Below the pieces are notes generated by a model, which had not been told where the DNA came from, did not search any database, and saw nothing but the letters and a program-made list of their open reading frames with translations. Positions 10,024-19,566 of a stretch of DNA of 64,000 bases are shown here, piece after piece. The position numbers and the translations under genes are program-made. Position 1 is the stretch's first letter. Each line of letters starts with the position of its first letter. The stretch comes from Serratia sp. AKBS12. GTDB taxonomy: Bacteria; Pseudomonadota; Gammaproteobacteria; Enterobacterales; Enterobacteriaceae. The stretch spans positions 1,974,695-2,038,694 of the forward strand of contig NZ_JANUSB010000015.1 of assembly GCF_024793895.1 (NCBI RefSeq). The letters are read 5' to 3'.

Positions 10024-10569
10024 ATGAAAACAAAAACGATTGCGGCGGTTTTACCTTTAGCCCTGGCGTTAAGTGCGTGTACCACCGTTGAGCCGGCCTA
10101 TAAGGATATTGGCACCCGCACCGGCGCGTGCATCGAAGGCGGCCCGAGCCAGGTGGCACAGAAGTTTTACGATCTGCGCATCGAGCAGGGTAGCCTCACT
10201 CTACCGGACGCCAATCGTCTGGCCCAGTTCCAGCCATACCTGAGCAAAGTGCTGTATCAGGATCTGCTCAGTGCCAACCAGAACGCGGGGCGCCAACCGG
10301 CAGCAGGCGATTTGCTGACCGGTAATGCCGAAGGCGCCACCAGCGCCAAGGTGGCCAGTTCCTCCACCATTCCCAATACCGACGCCAAGAATATTCCACT
10401 ACGCGTCCAACTGAGCTATCAGAAAGACGGCGGCAGTGCCAAAAGTTGGCAAAACGAAGTGTTGATGGTGCGTGAAGGCAGTTGCTGGGTGGTTGATGAC
10501 GTTCGTTATATGAACGTGCCAGCGCATGCCGCCAGCGGCACCCTGCGCCAGATCCTGGAAAATCGTTAA
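10024..10569 (+). CDS. ybjP: YbjP family lipoprotein
   Basis: 181-residue predicted lipoprotein: signal peptide with lipobox LSAC at residues 16-19. The mature protein contains VAQKFYDLRIEQG and a C-terminal SCWVVDDVRYMNVP typical of YbjP (DUF3828-like). Function unknown. Located immediately upstream of artPIQM as in E. coli. A GGCTGCCGA/TCGGCAGCC hairpin follows. Confidence 0.9.
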   Translation: MKTKTIAAVLPLALALSACTTVEPAYKDIGTRTGACIEGGPSQVAQKFYDLRIEQGSLTLPDANRLAQFQPYLSKVLYQDLLSANQNAGRQPAAGDLLTGNAEGATSAKVASSSTIPNTDAKNIPLRVQLSYQKDGGSAKSWQNEVLMVREGSCWVVDDVRYMNVPAHAASGTLRQILENR

Positions 10570-10579
10570 TTTTACCACC

Positions 10580-10605
10580 GGCTGCCGATCCCTTATTCGG
10601 CAGCC
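10580..10605 (+). terminator. Hairpin downstream of ybjP
   Basis: Perfect 9-bp GC-rich stem (10580-10588 with 10597-10605). No immediate T run; a T-rich stretch begins about 25 bp later. Likely a 3' stabilising hairpin or weak terminator. Confidence 0.45.
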
Positions 10606-10745
10606 CGTTCACCATATTGATTCCGCTGTTTTTTTAAACGAACAAACAAATTTCGCTAGCCATCTCACACAGCGCGCGACAAAACCAGCTATCTGGCGTG
10701 CAGTACGATATGTTGTGCTATTCTTTTATTATCCCGCTGCGCAGT

Positions 10746-10784
10746 AATAAATTTTAACTCACAAAGATTGCATAAGTATTCTGT
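10746..10784. promoter_or_regulatory. Paired ArgR-type boxes upstream of artPIQM
   Basis: Two 18-bp boxes separated by 3 bp: 10746-10763 matches the ARG-box consensus WNTGAATWWWWATTCANW at 16 of 18 positions and 10767-10784 at 15 of 18. The 3-bp gap between two boxes is the known geometry for the ArgR hexamer. The pair lies about 45 bp before the artP start. Confidence 0.65.
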
Positions 10785-10828
10785 GGAAGTTAACATTCGC
10801 GGCATCAATGTCTATTCAATTCCGGCGC

Positions 10829-11557
10829 ATGAGCATTCAACTAAAAGAGATAAACTGCTTTTACGGCGCGCATCAGGCGCTGTTTAACATCACGCTGGAT
10901 TGTCCAGCAGGAGAAACCCTGGTGCTGCTTGGTCCAAGCGGCGCCGGCAAAAGTTCATTGCTACGGGTGCTGAACCTGCTGGAAATGCCGCGTTCCGGCC
11001 ATTTGCAGATCGCCGGCAATCAGTTCGACTTCAAGCAGGCTCCGGGCGAAAAAGCCATTCGCGAACTGCGGCAAAATGTCGGCATGGTATTCCAGCAGTA
11101 CAACCTGTGGCCGCACCTCACCGTGGTACAAAACCTGATCGAGGCGCCCTGTCGCGTACTGGGCCTGAGCAAGGCGCAGGCGATGGCGCGTGCCGACAAG
11201 CTGCTGACGCGTCTGCGCCTCACCGATTTTGCCGATCGCTTCCCATTGCACCTGTCCGGTGGCCAGCAACAGCGCGTGGCGATCGCGCGTGCGCTGATGA
11301 TGGAGCCACAGGTGCTGCTGTTCGACGAGCCTACCGCTGCGCTGGACCCCGAAATTACCGCGCAAATCGTCAGCATCATTCGCGAACTGGCCGGCACCGG
11401 CATCACCCAGGTGATCGTAACCCACGAAGTGGAAGTGGCGCGCAAGACCGCCAGCCGCGTGGTGTACATGGAAAACGGCCGGGTAGTGGAACAGGGCGAC
11501 GCCAGCCATTTTGCCCAGCCGCAGACCAGCGAGTTTGCCAACTATTTATCACATTGA
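10829..11557 (+). CDS. artP: Arginine ABC transporter ATP-binding protein
   Basis: Cytoplasmic ATPase of the arginine importer. 242 residues matching E. coli ArtP: Walker [13 protein letters not shown]-loop [12 protein letters not shown], signature [13 protein letters not shown], Walker [12 protein letters not shown], switch VIVTHE. The ATG at 10829 aligns with the E. coli start; another ATG at 10808 would add seven residues, and neither has a strong ribosome site. First gene of artPIQM. Confidence 0.96.
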   Translation: MSIQLKEINCFYGAHQALFNITLDCPAGETLVLLGPSGAGKSSLLRVLNLLEMPRSGHLQIAGNQFDFKQAPGEKAIRELRQNVGMVFQQYNLWPHLTVVQNLIEAPCRVLGLSKAQAMARADKLLTRLRLTDFADRFPLHLSGGQQQRVAIARALMMEPQVLLFDEPTAALDPEITAQIVSIIRELAGTGITQVIVTHEVEVARKTASRVVYMENGRVVEQGDASHFAQPQTSEFANYLSH

Positions 11558-11590
11558 TTATTACACCAGTTGTTTTTAGGGGAGTTTGCG

Positions 11591-12322
11591 ATGAAAAAAC
11601 TAATAATTGCCGCCGTTTTGGCCGGCATCAGCGTTTCCGCCGCCGCAGCCGAGACGATTCGTTTCGCTACCGAAGCCTCTTATCCGCCGTTTGAGTTCGT
11701 TGGCGCCGATAACAAGATCCAGGGGTTTGACGTTGATCTGGCCAATGCGATGTGTAAAGAGATGCAGGCCACCTGTACCTTCACCAATCAGGCGTTCGAC
11801 AGCCTGATCCCCAGCCTGAAGTTCAAGCGTTTCGACGCCGTGATGGCCGGTATGGACATTACCCCCGAGCGCGAAAAACAGGTGCTGTTCACCAAACCTT
11901 ACTACGACAACTCAGCGCTGTTCATCGCGCAGAAAGGCAAAGTGGCCGACGTGGCCAGCTTGAAGGGCAAGAAGGTCGGCGTGCAGAATGGCACCACGCA
12001 CCAGAAATTCCTGACTGACAAGCACCCGGAAATCACCACCGTACCTTACGATAGCTATCAGAACGCGATCCTCGATCTGAAAAACGGTCGCGTCGATGCC
12101 GTCTTCGGTGACACCGCCGTGGTCAATGAATGGCTGAAACAGAACGACGCACTGGCCGCCGTCGGCGATAAGGTGACCGATAAGGGGTACTTCGGTACCG
12201 GCCTGGGCATCGCCGTTCGCCAGAAAAACACCGATCTGCAGGGCAAGTTCAATGCGGCACTGGACAAGATCAAACAGGATGGGACCTACGAAGCCATCTA
12301 TAAAAAATGGTTTCAGCAGTAA
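11591..12322 (+). CDS. artI: Arginine ABC transporter periplasmic binding protein ArtI
   Basis: Periplasmic solute-binding protein (SBP_bac_3 family), 243 residues, signal peptide cleaved after ...SAAAA before ETIRFATEASYPPFEF. Typical polar amino-acid SBP motifs: IQGFDVDLANAMC, DSLIPSLKFKRFDAVMAGMDITPERE, GTTHQKFL, GRVDAVFGDTAVV. Start at 11591 follows GGGGAG at ideal spacing. Second gene of artPIQM; close paralogue of artJ in the same window. Confidence 0.95.
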   Translation: MKKLIIAAVLAGISVSAAAAETIRFATEASYPPFEFVGADNKIQGFDVDLANAMCKEMQATCTFTNQAFDSLIPSLKFKRFDAVMAGMDITPEREKQVLFTKPYYDNSALFIAQKGKVADVASLKGKKVGVQNGTTHQKFLTDKHPEITTVPYDSYQNAILDLKNGRVDAVFGDTAVVNEWLKQNDALAAVGDKVTDKGYFGTGLGIAVRQKNTDLQGKFNAALDKIKQDGTYEAIYKKWFQQ

Positions 12323-12331
12323 TCAACCTCA

Positions 12332-13048
12332 ATGAATGAATTTCAACCTTTAGCAAGTGCCGCCGGGATGACCGTCGGCCTTGCGGTGTGCGCACTGGCG
12401 CTTGGCCTGATCCTGGCGATGCTGTTTGCCGTCTGGGAGTCGGCACGCTGGAAAGTAGTCAGTTGGCTGGGCACCGCCTGGGTCACGCTGCTGCGCGGCC
12501 TGCCGGAAATTCTGGTAGTGCTGTTTATTTACTTCGGTTCGTCGCAACTGCTGCTGATCTTGTCCGATGGTTTTACGCTCAATCTCGGCCTGTTCAAGCT
12601 GCCGATCCAGATTGACATCGAAAGCTTCGAGGTCAGCCCGTTCCTGTGTGGTGTGATCGCACTGGCGCTGCTGTATTCGGCCTATGCATCGCAAACGCTG
12701 CGCGGCGCGCTGAAGGCGGTGCCGCAGGGGCAATGGGAATCGGGCCAGGCGCTTGGGCTGAGCAAGGCGGCGATTTTCTTCCGTTTGATCATGCCGCAGA
12801 TGTGGCGTCATGCGCTGCCGGGGCTAGGCAATCAGTGGCTGGTACTGCTGAAGGACACCGCCCTGGTGTCGCTGATCAGCGTGAACGATTTGATGCTGCA
12901 AACCAAAAGCATTGCCACTCGCACCCAGGAACCCTTTACCTGGTATGTGATTGCCGCCGCGATTTACCTGCTGGTCACGCTGTTGAGCCAGTATGTAATC
13001 AAGCGCATCGAACTGCGTACCACACGTTTTGAGCGAGGGCCGGTCTGA
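12332..13048 (+). CDS. artQ: Arginine ABC transporter permease ArtQ
   Basis: Inner-membrane permease, 238 residues with about five hydrophobic segments and the EAA-loop region [21 protein letters not shown]. Near-identical architecture to E. coli ArtQ ([22 protein letters not shown]). Its stop overlaps the artM start by one base (TGATG), implying translational coupling. Confidence 0.95.
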   Translation: MNEFQPLASAAGMTVGLAVCALALGLILAMLFAVWESARWKVVSWLGTAWVTLLRGLPEILVVLFIYFGSSQLLLILSDGFTLNLGLFKLPIQIDIESFEVSPFLCGVIALALLYSAYASQTLRGALKAVPQGQWESGQALGLSKAAIFFRLIMPQMWRHALPGLGNQWLVLLKDTALVSLISVNDLMLQTKSIATRTQEPFTWYVIAAAIYLLVTLLSQYVIKRIELRTTRFERGPV

Positions 13049-13716
13049 TGCTGGAATATTTACCGGAAATCGCCAAAGGGCTGCACACCAGCCTGACGCT
13101 GACGATGGCCGCGCTGGTGGTCGCGCTGATCCTGTCGCTGCTGCTGACGGTGATCCTGACGCTGAAAACCCCGGTGCTGACGCCGTTGGTGAAAATCTAT
13201 ATCACCCTGTTTACCGGCACGCCGCTGTTGGTGCAGATTTTCCTGATCTACTACGGCCCCGGCCAGTTCCCGACGATCCGCGATTACCCATGGTTATGGA
13301 GCCTGCTGTCGCAACCGTGGCTGTGCGCCATGATTGCGCTGGCGCTCAATAGCGCCGCCTACACCACCCAGCTGTTCTACGGTGCGGTACGGGCGATCCC
13401 GGCCGGCCAATGGCAATCTTGCGAAGCGCTCGGCATGTCACGCCGCCAGACTCTGCGCATCTTGCTGCCCTTCGCCTTTAAACGCGCCCTGTCATCGTAT
13501 TCCAACGAGGTAGTACTGGTGTTTAAGAGTACCTCGCTGGCATACACCATTACGCTGATGGAAGTGATGGGCTACAGCCAGTTGATGTATGGACGCACCT
13601 ACGACGTGATGGTTTTCGCCGCCGCTGGTCTGGTCTACCTGATCGTCAATGGCCTGCTGACGCTGCTGATGCGTCTGGTGGAACGCCGCGCGCTGGCGTT
13701 TGAACACCGTAACTGA
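13048..13716 (+). CDS. artM: Arginine ABC transporter permease ArtM
   Basis: Second inner-membrane permease, 222 residues, with TGTPLLVQIFLIYYGPGQF and the EAA loop SCEALGMSRRQTLRILLPFAFKRA. Partners ArtQ in the membrane and ArtP for energy. Last gene of the operon; a hairpin terminator follows. Confidence 0.95.
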   Translation: MLEYLPEIAKGLHTSLTLTMAALVVALILSLLLTVILTLKTPVLTPLVKIYITLFTGTPLLVQIFLIYYGPGQFPTIRDYPWLWSLLSQPWLCAMIALALNSAAYTTQLFYGAVRAIPAGQWQSCEALGMSRRQTLRILLPFAFKRALSSYSNEVVLVFKSTSLAYTITLMEVMGYSQLMYGRTYDVMVFAAAGLVYLIVNGLLTLLMRLVERRALAFEHRN

Positions 13717-13730
13717 ACCTGTATTGTCCA

Positions 13731-13760
13731 GGCCCTGCGTCCTGCAGGGCCTACCCTTTC
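13731..13760 (+). terminator. Terminator of artPIQM
   Basis: 8-bp stem GGCCCTGC/GCAGGGCC (13731-13738 with 13744-13751) and 5-base loop followed by a pyrimidine-rich TACCCTTTCTT stretch. Confidence 0.65.
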
Positions 13761-13766
13761 TTAGTG

Positions 13767-13805
13767 ATTTAACTTTTAATCATTTTTATTGCATATTAAT
13801 TCACT
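13767..13805. promoter_or_regulatory. Paired ArgR boxes upstream of artJ
   Basis: Two 18-bp ARG boxes separated by 3 bp: 13767-13784 (15 of 18 consensus matches) and 13788-13805 (17 of 18). This is the classical operator geometry for ArgR, which is known to repress artJ in E. coli. Confidence 0.75.
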
Positions 13806-13915
13806 CGATGGCATGGTTATCTACGGCACCATCAGCGGCAACCCACCGCATTTCGTCAGAAAAATCAAACGATGGCCGCATAATGACAACCAAATTTGCA
13901 GACAGGAGTTTTCGC

Positions 13916-14650
13916 ATGAAAAAATTATTAGTCGCGGCGGCGGTGCTGGCCGGAATGAGCTTCAGCGTGCAGGCTGCCGAGACGCTTCGCTTCGCCTCCT
14001 CCGCCACCTATCCACCGTTTGAATCATTGGATGCCAACAATCAAATCGTCGGGTTTGATATCGATCTGGCCAAAGCGTTGTGCAAACAGATGCAGACTGA
14101 TTGTACCTTCACCAACCAGGCGTTCGACAGCCTGATTGCGGCATTGAAGTTCAAAAAATACGATGCGGTGATTTCCGGCATGGACATCACACCAGAGCGT
14201 AGCAAGCAGGTCAGCTTTACCCAGCCGTACTATGCCAACTCGGCGATTGTCATCGCGCAAAAGGGCAAATACGCAACACTGGCAGATTTGAAAGGCAAAA
14301 AAGTGGGGATGGAAAACGGCACCACTCACCAGAAATACATGCAGGACAAGCATCCCGAGATTAACACCGTTGCCTACGACAGCTATCAGAATGCCATTCT
14401 GGAACTGAAGAACGGCCGGGTTGACGGCGTGTTCGGCGACACCGCGGTGGTCAACGAATGGTTGAAGAGCAACCCGAACCTGGCGCCGGTTGGCGAACAC
14501 ATTACCGATGCGCAGTACTTCGGCACCGGGCTGGGCATTGCGGTGCGCCCGGACAATCAGGCATTGCTGGCCAAACTGAACGCCGCGCTGGCAGCCATCA
14601 AGGCTGACGGCACTTATAAGGCCATCAACGATAAGTGGTTCCCGCAGTAA
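13916..14650 (+). CDS. artJ: Arginine periplasmic binding protein ArtJ
   Basis: 244-residue periplasmic arginine-binding protein delivered to the ArtPQM transporter. Signal peptide MKKLLVAAAVLAGMSFSVQA precedes AETLRFASSATYPPFE. Strongly similar to the ArtI encoded upstream (shared TNQAFDSLI, GMDITPER, GTTHQK, FGDTAVVNEWLK), indicating an ancient tandem duplication that is standard in enterobacteria. Start at 13916 follows AGGAG; a longer reading to 13700 crosses the ARG boxes and is rejected. Monocistronic with its own ArgR operator. Confidence 0.96.
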   Translation: MKKLLVAAAVLAGMSFSVQAAETLRFASSATYPPFESLDANNQIVGFDIDLAKALCKQMQTDCTFTNQAFDSLIAALKFKKYDAVISGMDITPERSKQVSFTQPYYANSAIVIAQKGKYATLADLKGKKVGMENGTTHQKYMQDKHPEINTVAYDSYQNAILELKNGRVDGVFGDTAVVNEWLKSNPNLAPVGEHITDAQYFGTGLGIAVRPDNQALLAKLNAALAAIKADGTYKAINDKWFPQ

Positions 14651-14697
14651 TTCGTTCCAGGGCGTAGCACATTGTTGCGCCCCGGGTCTGGCCCCGC

Positions 14698-15825
14698 TTA
14701 ATCGCGCACCAGCAGGGTCAGCACTTCATAATGCGCGGTATGCGGGAACATGTCGAACAGCTGTACGCGCTCGATACGGTAGTCCGGCAGCATCGCCAGA
14801 TCTTTTGCCATACTCTGCGCGTTACAGCTTGAATACAGAATATAGTCCGGCGCCATACGGTGCAGATAGTCGCACAACGCCTGGCCGATCCCGCGTCTGG
14901 GTGGGTTCACCAGCACCAGCTGCGGCACCTCGCCTTCGGCGGTGGCGAAATGGGTGGAATCCAACGCCTGGAATTCAACTTGCCGTAACCCCAGCGCCGC
15001 CGCCGATTGACGTGCGCAGGCGATAGCTTCGGCATTGATTTCAATACCGGTGAGGCGGGTTTGAGGGCTGGCACAGTGCAGACCAAAGCCACCGACGCCG
15101 CAAAACAGATCCCACATGCTGTCAATAGCCAGCGCCTGCACCCAGTCACGCGCGGTAGCATACAGATCGGCCGCCACCTGCGGGTTGGTTTGGAAGAAGC
15201 TTTGCGGACGAATATACAGCGGCACCTGATTAAACCGCTCCTCCAGCGCCTGTCGCTCGGTCAGCGGGATTTCCCGCTCGCCTTCCAGGATAGCCATATG
15301 CACCGGCTGAATATTGGCGGAAATCACCGTCGCCTGCGGCAAACGTTGCTGCAACCAAGGCAAAGCGGCACGCAGCTGTGCCAATTTGCTTTCCGAGCGC
15401 AAGACAAATCGCAGCATTACCTCGCCGTTCAGCGTGCTTTCGGTCAATAACAGATACTTTAGCTCGCCGCGTTTACGGGCGACGTTGTACGGTGTCAAAC
15501 CGGCGCGCGCGATAAACGTTTTCAATAGCGTCAACATCGGCGCGAAACTGGCGGGATACAGTGGGCAGGCGCATAAATCCACCGGCGTGCCGTCGCGGTG
15601 CAGCATACCCAACAGCGGGCGCTCTACGCTGCCGCTGACCACCATTTTGGCTTTATTACGAAATGCGCCCTGTTGCCCAGCGGCGGGTGCCAGCCATTGC
15701 GCCACCTGACGGCCGGCCAGCAGCGTTTGCAGGTGATGCTGTTTGTCAGCCAGTTGCTGCGGATAAGGCTTTTCCAGCCACTGGCAGGAACGACAGCTGC
15801 CCGCCGTGTACAACGCGCAATGCAT
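14698..15825 (-). CDS. rlmC: 23S rRNA (uracil-747-C5)-methyltransferase
   Basis: SAM-dependent RNA methyltransferase of the TrmA/RumA family, 375 residues. N-terminal cysteines C3, C11, C14 and the DLCACP cysteine provide a 4Fe-4S cluster. SAM-binding motif [20 protein letters not shown] motif and the catalytic cysteine in SSCNAQS are all present, as is the C-terminal FPHTAHYE. Convergent with artJ, as in E. coli. Confidence 0.96.
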   Translation of the reverse strand: MHCALYTAGSCRSCQWLEKPYPQQLADKQHHLQTLLAGRQVAQWLAPAAGQQGAFRNKAKMVVSGSVERPLLGMLHRDGTPVDLCACPLYPASFAPMLTLLKTFIARAGLTPYNVARKRGELKYLLLTESTLNGEVMLRFVLRSESKLAQLRAALPWLQQRLPQATVISANIQPVHMAILEGEREIPLTERQALEERFNQVPLYIRPQSFFQTNPQVAADLYATARDWVQALAIDSMWDLFCGVGGFGLHCASPQTRLTGIEINAEAIACARQSAAALGLRQVEFQALDSTHFATAEGEVPQLVLVNPPRRGIGQALCDYLHRMAPDYILYSSCNAQSMAKDLAMLPDYRIERVQLFDMFPHTAHYEVLTLLVRD

Positions 15826-15880
15826 AAGATACCTTCATCTTTTTAACTACAGGCACAATTGAGGGCGCAGAGTTTAGCAC

Positions 15881-16330
15881 TCAGCGACGGGCGGCGAAAT
15901 AGCGTCGGCTGGCGGCGGGCAGGAACAACAGAGCCAAAATCACCGCGTCGGGGATTTTTTCGAGCATCAGGGTATGCAGGATTTGACTGCTGGTTTCACC
16001 GTCAACGGTAAATACTTCCGGTAAAAAACTGCCGATGGTTGCCAACAGCAAATAACCGACCACCACCGTCTGGCATAGCACATAGCCCCAGCGCCCCCAG
16101 TTGCGACCGCGCATCACGGCAAAGCCACAATAGATTTGCAGGCACAGCATTAAAATCCCCGCCAGAAAGATCAGCGTAGAATCCCAGGCCTGCGCACTGG
16201 TACTGACAAACTCTCGTGTGCCGGACACGCCCAGTTCCCCCAGCAGCAACAGCACGCTGACGCATTTAATCGCCACCATAGCGCTACCGGCAACCATCAC
16301 CGCCACCGGTGCATCAGATGGCGCCTTCAT
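15881..16330 (-). CDS. ybjO: YbjO family inner-membrane protein
   Basis: About 149 residues with four predicted membrane segments; DUF2593/YbjO pattern (LGVSGTREFV, QIYCGFAVMRGRNWGRWGYVLCQ, LMLEKIPDAVILALLFLPAASRRYF). Start at 16330 has CAGGGA at good spacing; an alternative start at 16363 adds 11 residues. Function unknown. Lies between rlmC and the potFGHI operon as in E. coli. Confidence 0.85.
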   Translation of the reverse strand: MKAPSDAPVAVMVAGSAMVAIKCVSVLLLLGELGVSGTREFVSTSAQAWDSTLIFLAGILMLCLQIYCGFAVMRGRNWGRWGYVLCQTVVVGYLLLATIGSFLPEVFTVDGETSSQILHTLMLEKIPDAVILALLFLPAASRRYFAARR

Positions 16331-16465
16331 TGTTCCCTGCCTGCTTCTCAACATGTCTGACATATCCGCGTTCCGAAACGAAATGCCGCCGGGCGGCGGC
16401 TTATAAAGTCAGTAAATCATTTATTGTGAGAATATAATTGCAAAAAATAGCAGGTTTACAGGCAA

Positions 16466-17311
16466 TCAGCTACGGGCGGCCTTTTGCAAATCGCGCGATC
16501 GCTGTTTTTCCGAGCGCGCCATCCACCACCAGGCGATCAGGCCGATAACGCCCACCACCAACAGAATCAGACTCGCCAATGCGTTGATTTCCGGGTTTAC
16601 CCCCATGCGCACGCTAGAGAACACCAGCATCGGCAAGGTGGTCGAGCCGGGTCCCGCAACGAAGCTGGCAATCACCAGATCGTCCAGCGACAGCGTAAAC
16701 GCCAGCATCCAGCCGGAGATCAGCGCCGGCGCAATCATCGGCAGGGTGATCACAAAGAACACTTTCAATGGCGTGGCACCAAGATCCATGGCCGCCTCTT
16801 CGATTGACCGATCCAGCTCGCGCAAACGGGAGCTAATCACCACCGAGACATAGGCAGTACAAAAAGTCACGTGCGCAAGCCAGATAGTGAACATGCCGCG
16901 CTCCGACGGCCAGCCAAAGGCATGGCCCATCGCCACAAACAGCAACAGCAGTGATAACCCGGTGATCACATCGGGCATCACCAGCGGTGCAGTTAGCATA
17001 AAGGCAAAACCGGTCGACCCGCGGAAACGGCCGAAACGCACCATTACCACGGCGGCTATGGTGCCAAGTATCACCGCCGCCGTCGCCGAGGCGGCGGCAA
17101 TGGTCAGGCTCAGTCCCACTGCGCCAATCATCGCCGAATCATGGAATAATTCGCTATACCAGCGGGTCGACCAGCCTGCCCACACCGTTACCAGCTTCGA
17201 ACTGTTGAACGAATAGATCACCAGCATCAGCATCGGCGCGTACAGGAAGGTAAAGCCCAGCGCCAGAATCACCCGGCGCCATGGCGATCGCACTACCGGC
17301 AAGTTGTTCAT
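16466..17311 (-). CDS. potI: Putrescine ABC transporter permease PotI
   Basis: Inner-membrane permease, 281 residues, six hydrophobic segments and EAA loop EEAAMDLGATPLKVFFVITLPMI. Partners PotH. Start at 17311 overlaps the potH stop (ATGA), so the two are translationally coupled; upstream extension would lie inside potH. Confidence 0.95.
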   Translation of the reverse strand: MNNLPVVRSPWRRVILALGFTFLYAPMLMLVIYSFNSSKLVTVWAGWSTRWYSELFHDSAMIGAVGLSLTIAAASATAAVILGTIAAVVMVRFGRFRGSTGFAFMLTAPLVMPDVITGLSLLLLFVAMGHAFGWPSERGMFTIWLAHVTFCTAYVSVVISSRLRELDRSIEEAAMDLGATPLKVFFVITLPMIAPALISGWMLAFTLSLDDLVIASFVAGPGSTTLPMLVFSSVRMGVNPEINALASLILLVVGVIGLIAWWWMARSEKQRSRDLQKAARS

Positions 17312-18273
17312 CCCTGCCCTCCCATTTCTTTGTTCTGGTGTTTGTGGAACCAGAGTATCGGCAAAATCAGCAGCAACAGCATCACGATCGCTACCGACGA
17401 AGCCACCGGCCAATCGCGGTTATTGAAGAATTCCTGCCACAGCACGCGACCGATCATGATGCTGTCCGGCCCGCCGAGCAGTTCCGGAATAACGAACTCC
17501 CCCACCGCAGGAATAAACACCAGCATCGACCCGGCGATAATGCCGCCGCGCGTCAGCGGAACAATCACGCTGAAGAAGGTCTTCAGCGGCCGCGCCCCGA
17601 GGTCCAGCGAGGCCTCGACCAGTGAGTAATCCAGCCGTATCAATGCGGTATAAATCGGCAGCACCATAAATGGCAGGTAGGAATAGACGATGCCGATATA
17701 CACCGCCAGATTGGTATGCAGAATCACCAGCGGTTGATCGATAACCCCGAGCCACAGCAGGAAATTGTTCAAAATGCCGTTGTTCTTCAGGATCCCCATC
17801 CAGGCATACACCCGGATCAGAAACGAGGTCCATGAAGGCAGGATCACCAGCAGCAACAAAATGTTGCGCGTGGACGGTTTGCTGTGCGCCACCGCCCAGG
17901 CCAGCGGATAGCCGATCGCCAGACAGCATAGCGTGGAGACCGCGGCGATCTGCAAGGATTGCAGATAGGCCTCGATATACAGTGGATCTTCGGTAAGTTG
18001 CAGATAATTGGCGAAGTTCAGCGCAATCTGCAATTGCCCGTCCGCCCAGCTAACCAGATCGGTATAAGGAGGAATGGCGCGCGCCATTTCCGCCAGGCTG
18101 ATTTTAAATACGATCAGGAACGGCAGTAAAAACAGCAAGATCAACCACAGGTAAGGCAGCGCGATCGCCAATTTTCGGCCATGGGCCATGCGCAGGCGGC
18201 GGAAGAACGCTTCCAGTGGCCCAGGCGAGCGGATCGCAGGCTGCGACGGCGTACCTTCAGAAAACAGTGTCAT
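17308..18273 (-). CDS. potH: Putrescine ABC transporter permease PotH
   Basis: Inner-membrane permease, 321 residues, near end-to-end match to E. coli PotH, including LVILPSWTSFLIRVYAWMGI and EASLDLGARPLKTFFSVIVPL (EAA loop). Third gene of potFGHI. Confidence 0.96.
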   Translation of the reverse strand: MTLFSEGTPSQPAIRSPGPLEAFFRRLRMAHGRKLAIALPYLWLILLFLLPFLIVFKISLAEMARAIPPYTDLVSWADGQLQIALNFANYLQLTEDPLYIEAYLQSLQIAAVSTLCCLAIGYPLAWAVAHSKPSTRNILLLLVILPSWTSFLIRVYAWMGILKNNGILNNFLLWLGVIDQPLVILHTNLAVYIGIVYSYLPFMVLPIYTALIRLDYSLVEASLDLGARPLKTFFSVIVPLTRGGIIAGSMLVFIPAVGEFVIPELLGGPDSIMIGRVLWQEFFNNRDWPVASSVAIVMLLLLILPILWFHKHQNKEMGGQG

Positions 18274-18294
18274 AACGGAATCCTCACCGACGGC

Positions 18295-19428
18295 CTACAC
18301 CGTCAACACTACGCAACTGTCGGTTTCCCAACACAGGCGCACTTCGTCACCCCAGGTCGGCATTCCTTTGCGGAAACGGTGTCCGTTCTGCAGTTGAGCG
18401 CTGATAATCTGGCCGCTGAGCAGCTTTACATGATAGATCGACAGATCGCCCAGATAGGCGATATGCACCACCTCTCCCAGCGCAAAGTTGCAGCCGTCCT
18501 GCGGCACCTCGTCACACAACATGATTTTTTCCGGCCGCAGCGCCACCTGAATCGGCACACCATCCACCACCGATGCGTCAGGATCGACCTTGATCGCATG
18601 GCGCAGCCCCGGACTTTGCAGGATCAGCGCCTCGTCCTGACGTTCCTGCAATACGCAGTCAAAGACGTTGACCGAACCGATAAATTCCGCACTGAAGCGG
18701 CTGTTCGGATGTTCGTATATTTCTTCCGGTTCGCCTATCTGCACAAATTTTCCGCGGTTCATGATGGCGATACGTCCCGCCATGGTCATTGCTTCTTCCT
18801 GATCGTGGGTGACCATCACGCAGGTAACGCCCACCCGCTCCAGAATATCCACCACTTCCAGCTGCATCCGATCGCGCAGCTTTTTATCCAGCGCCCCCAT
18901 CGGTTCATCCAACAGCAGCAGTTTTGGCCGCTTGGCCAGGCTACGCGCCAGTGCCACACGCTGGCGCTGGCCACCGGACAGCTGATGCGGCTTACGCTTG
19001 GCGTATTCCTGCATATGCACCAGCGACAGCATTTCCGCCACCCGTTCATTGATTGCGGCACGTGGCATTTTGTCCTGTTTCAGACCGAAGGCGATGTTTT
19101 GCTCCACCGTCATGTGCGGGAACAACGCGTAAGACTGAAACATCATATTGACCGGGCGTTGATAGGGTGGCACCAGCGCCAGATCCTGCCCATCCAGCAT
19201 GATCTGCCCCCTGGTCGGCTGTTCAAAGCCGGCCAGCATGCGCAACAGCGTCGACTTGCCGCAACCCGACGGGCCAAGCAGGGCAAATATCTCGCCTTTG
19301 TAGATGGTCAGGCTGACATCTTCCACGGCGTTTTGGCCGTCGAAGGTTTTGGTCAGGTTGCGAATTTCCAGCAGAGGGGTAAAAACCTTCTGCGTTTTGG
19401 CTTGAGGACGGGGGATCGCGTCGTTCAA
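18295..19428 (-). CDS. potG: Putrescine ABC transporter ATP-binding protein PotG
   Basis: Cytoplasmic ATPase, 377 residues: Walker A LLGPSGCGKST, Q-loop MMFQSYALFPHMT, signature LSGGQRQRVALAR, Walker B LLLDEPMGALD, switch MVTHDQEE, and a C-terminal TOBE domain (about 285-377). Energises PotHI with PotF as binding protein. Confidence 0.96.
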   Translation of the reverse strand: MNDAIPRPQAKTQKVFTPLLEIRNLTKTFDGQNAVEDVSLTIYKGEIFALLGPSGCGKSTLLRMLAGFEQPTRGQIMLDGQDLALVPPYQRPVNMMFQSYALFPHMTVEQNIAFGLKQDKMPRAAINERVAEMLSLVHMQEYAKRKPHQLSGGQRQRVALARSLAKRPKLLLLDEPMGALDKKLRDRMQLEVVDILERVGVTCVMVTHDQEEAMTMAGRIAIMNRGKFVQIGEPEEIYEHPNSRFSAEFIGSVNVFDCVLQERQDEALILQSPGLRHAIKVDPDASVVDGVPIQVALRPEKIMLCDEVPQDGCNFALGEVVHIAYLGDLSIYHVKLLSGQIISAQLQNGHRFRKGMPTWGDEVRLCWETDSCVVLTV

Positions 19429-19458
19429 TCGGGGTGTTCTCCGGTGCTAAGGCAGGTC

Positions 19459-19481
19459 AAAAACCACGGCAAACCCCGTGG
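19459..19481 (-). terminator. Attenuator-like hairpin between potF and potG
   Basis: Read on the minus strand, stem CCACGG/CCGTGG (19481-19476 with 19469-19464) is followed by five T residues. It lies in the 138-bp gap after potF and could reduce readthrough so that more binding protein than ATPase/permease is made. Confidence 0.5.
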
Positions 19482-19566
19482 CACTAAAATGGCAAGGCAG
19501 GCGGTCTATGCCGCATGCCTTGCGTCGCCTATCGTCGAGGATTAACGATCCTGGCGCCGACAATAA

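Noticed and set aside
18181..19545. A 454-codon plus-strand open frame over potG/potH
   Set aside because: It is antisense to potG, with His/Gln-rich composition typical of antisense frames of GC-rich genes; potG is unambiguous.
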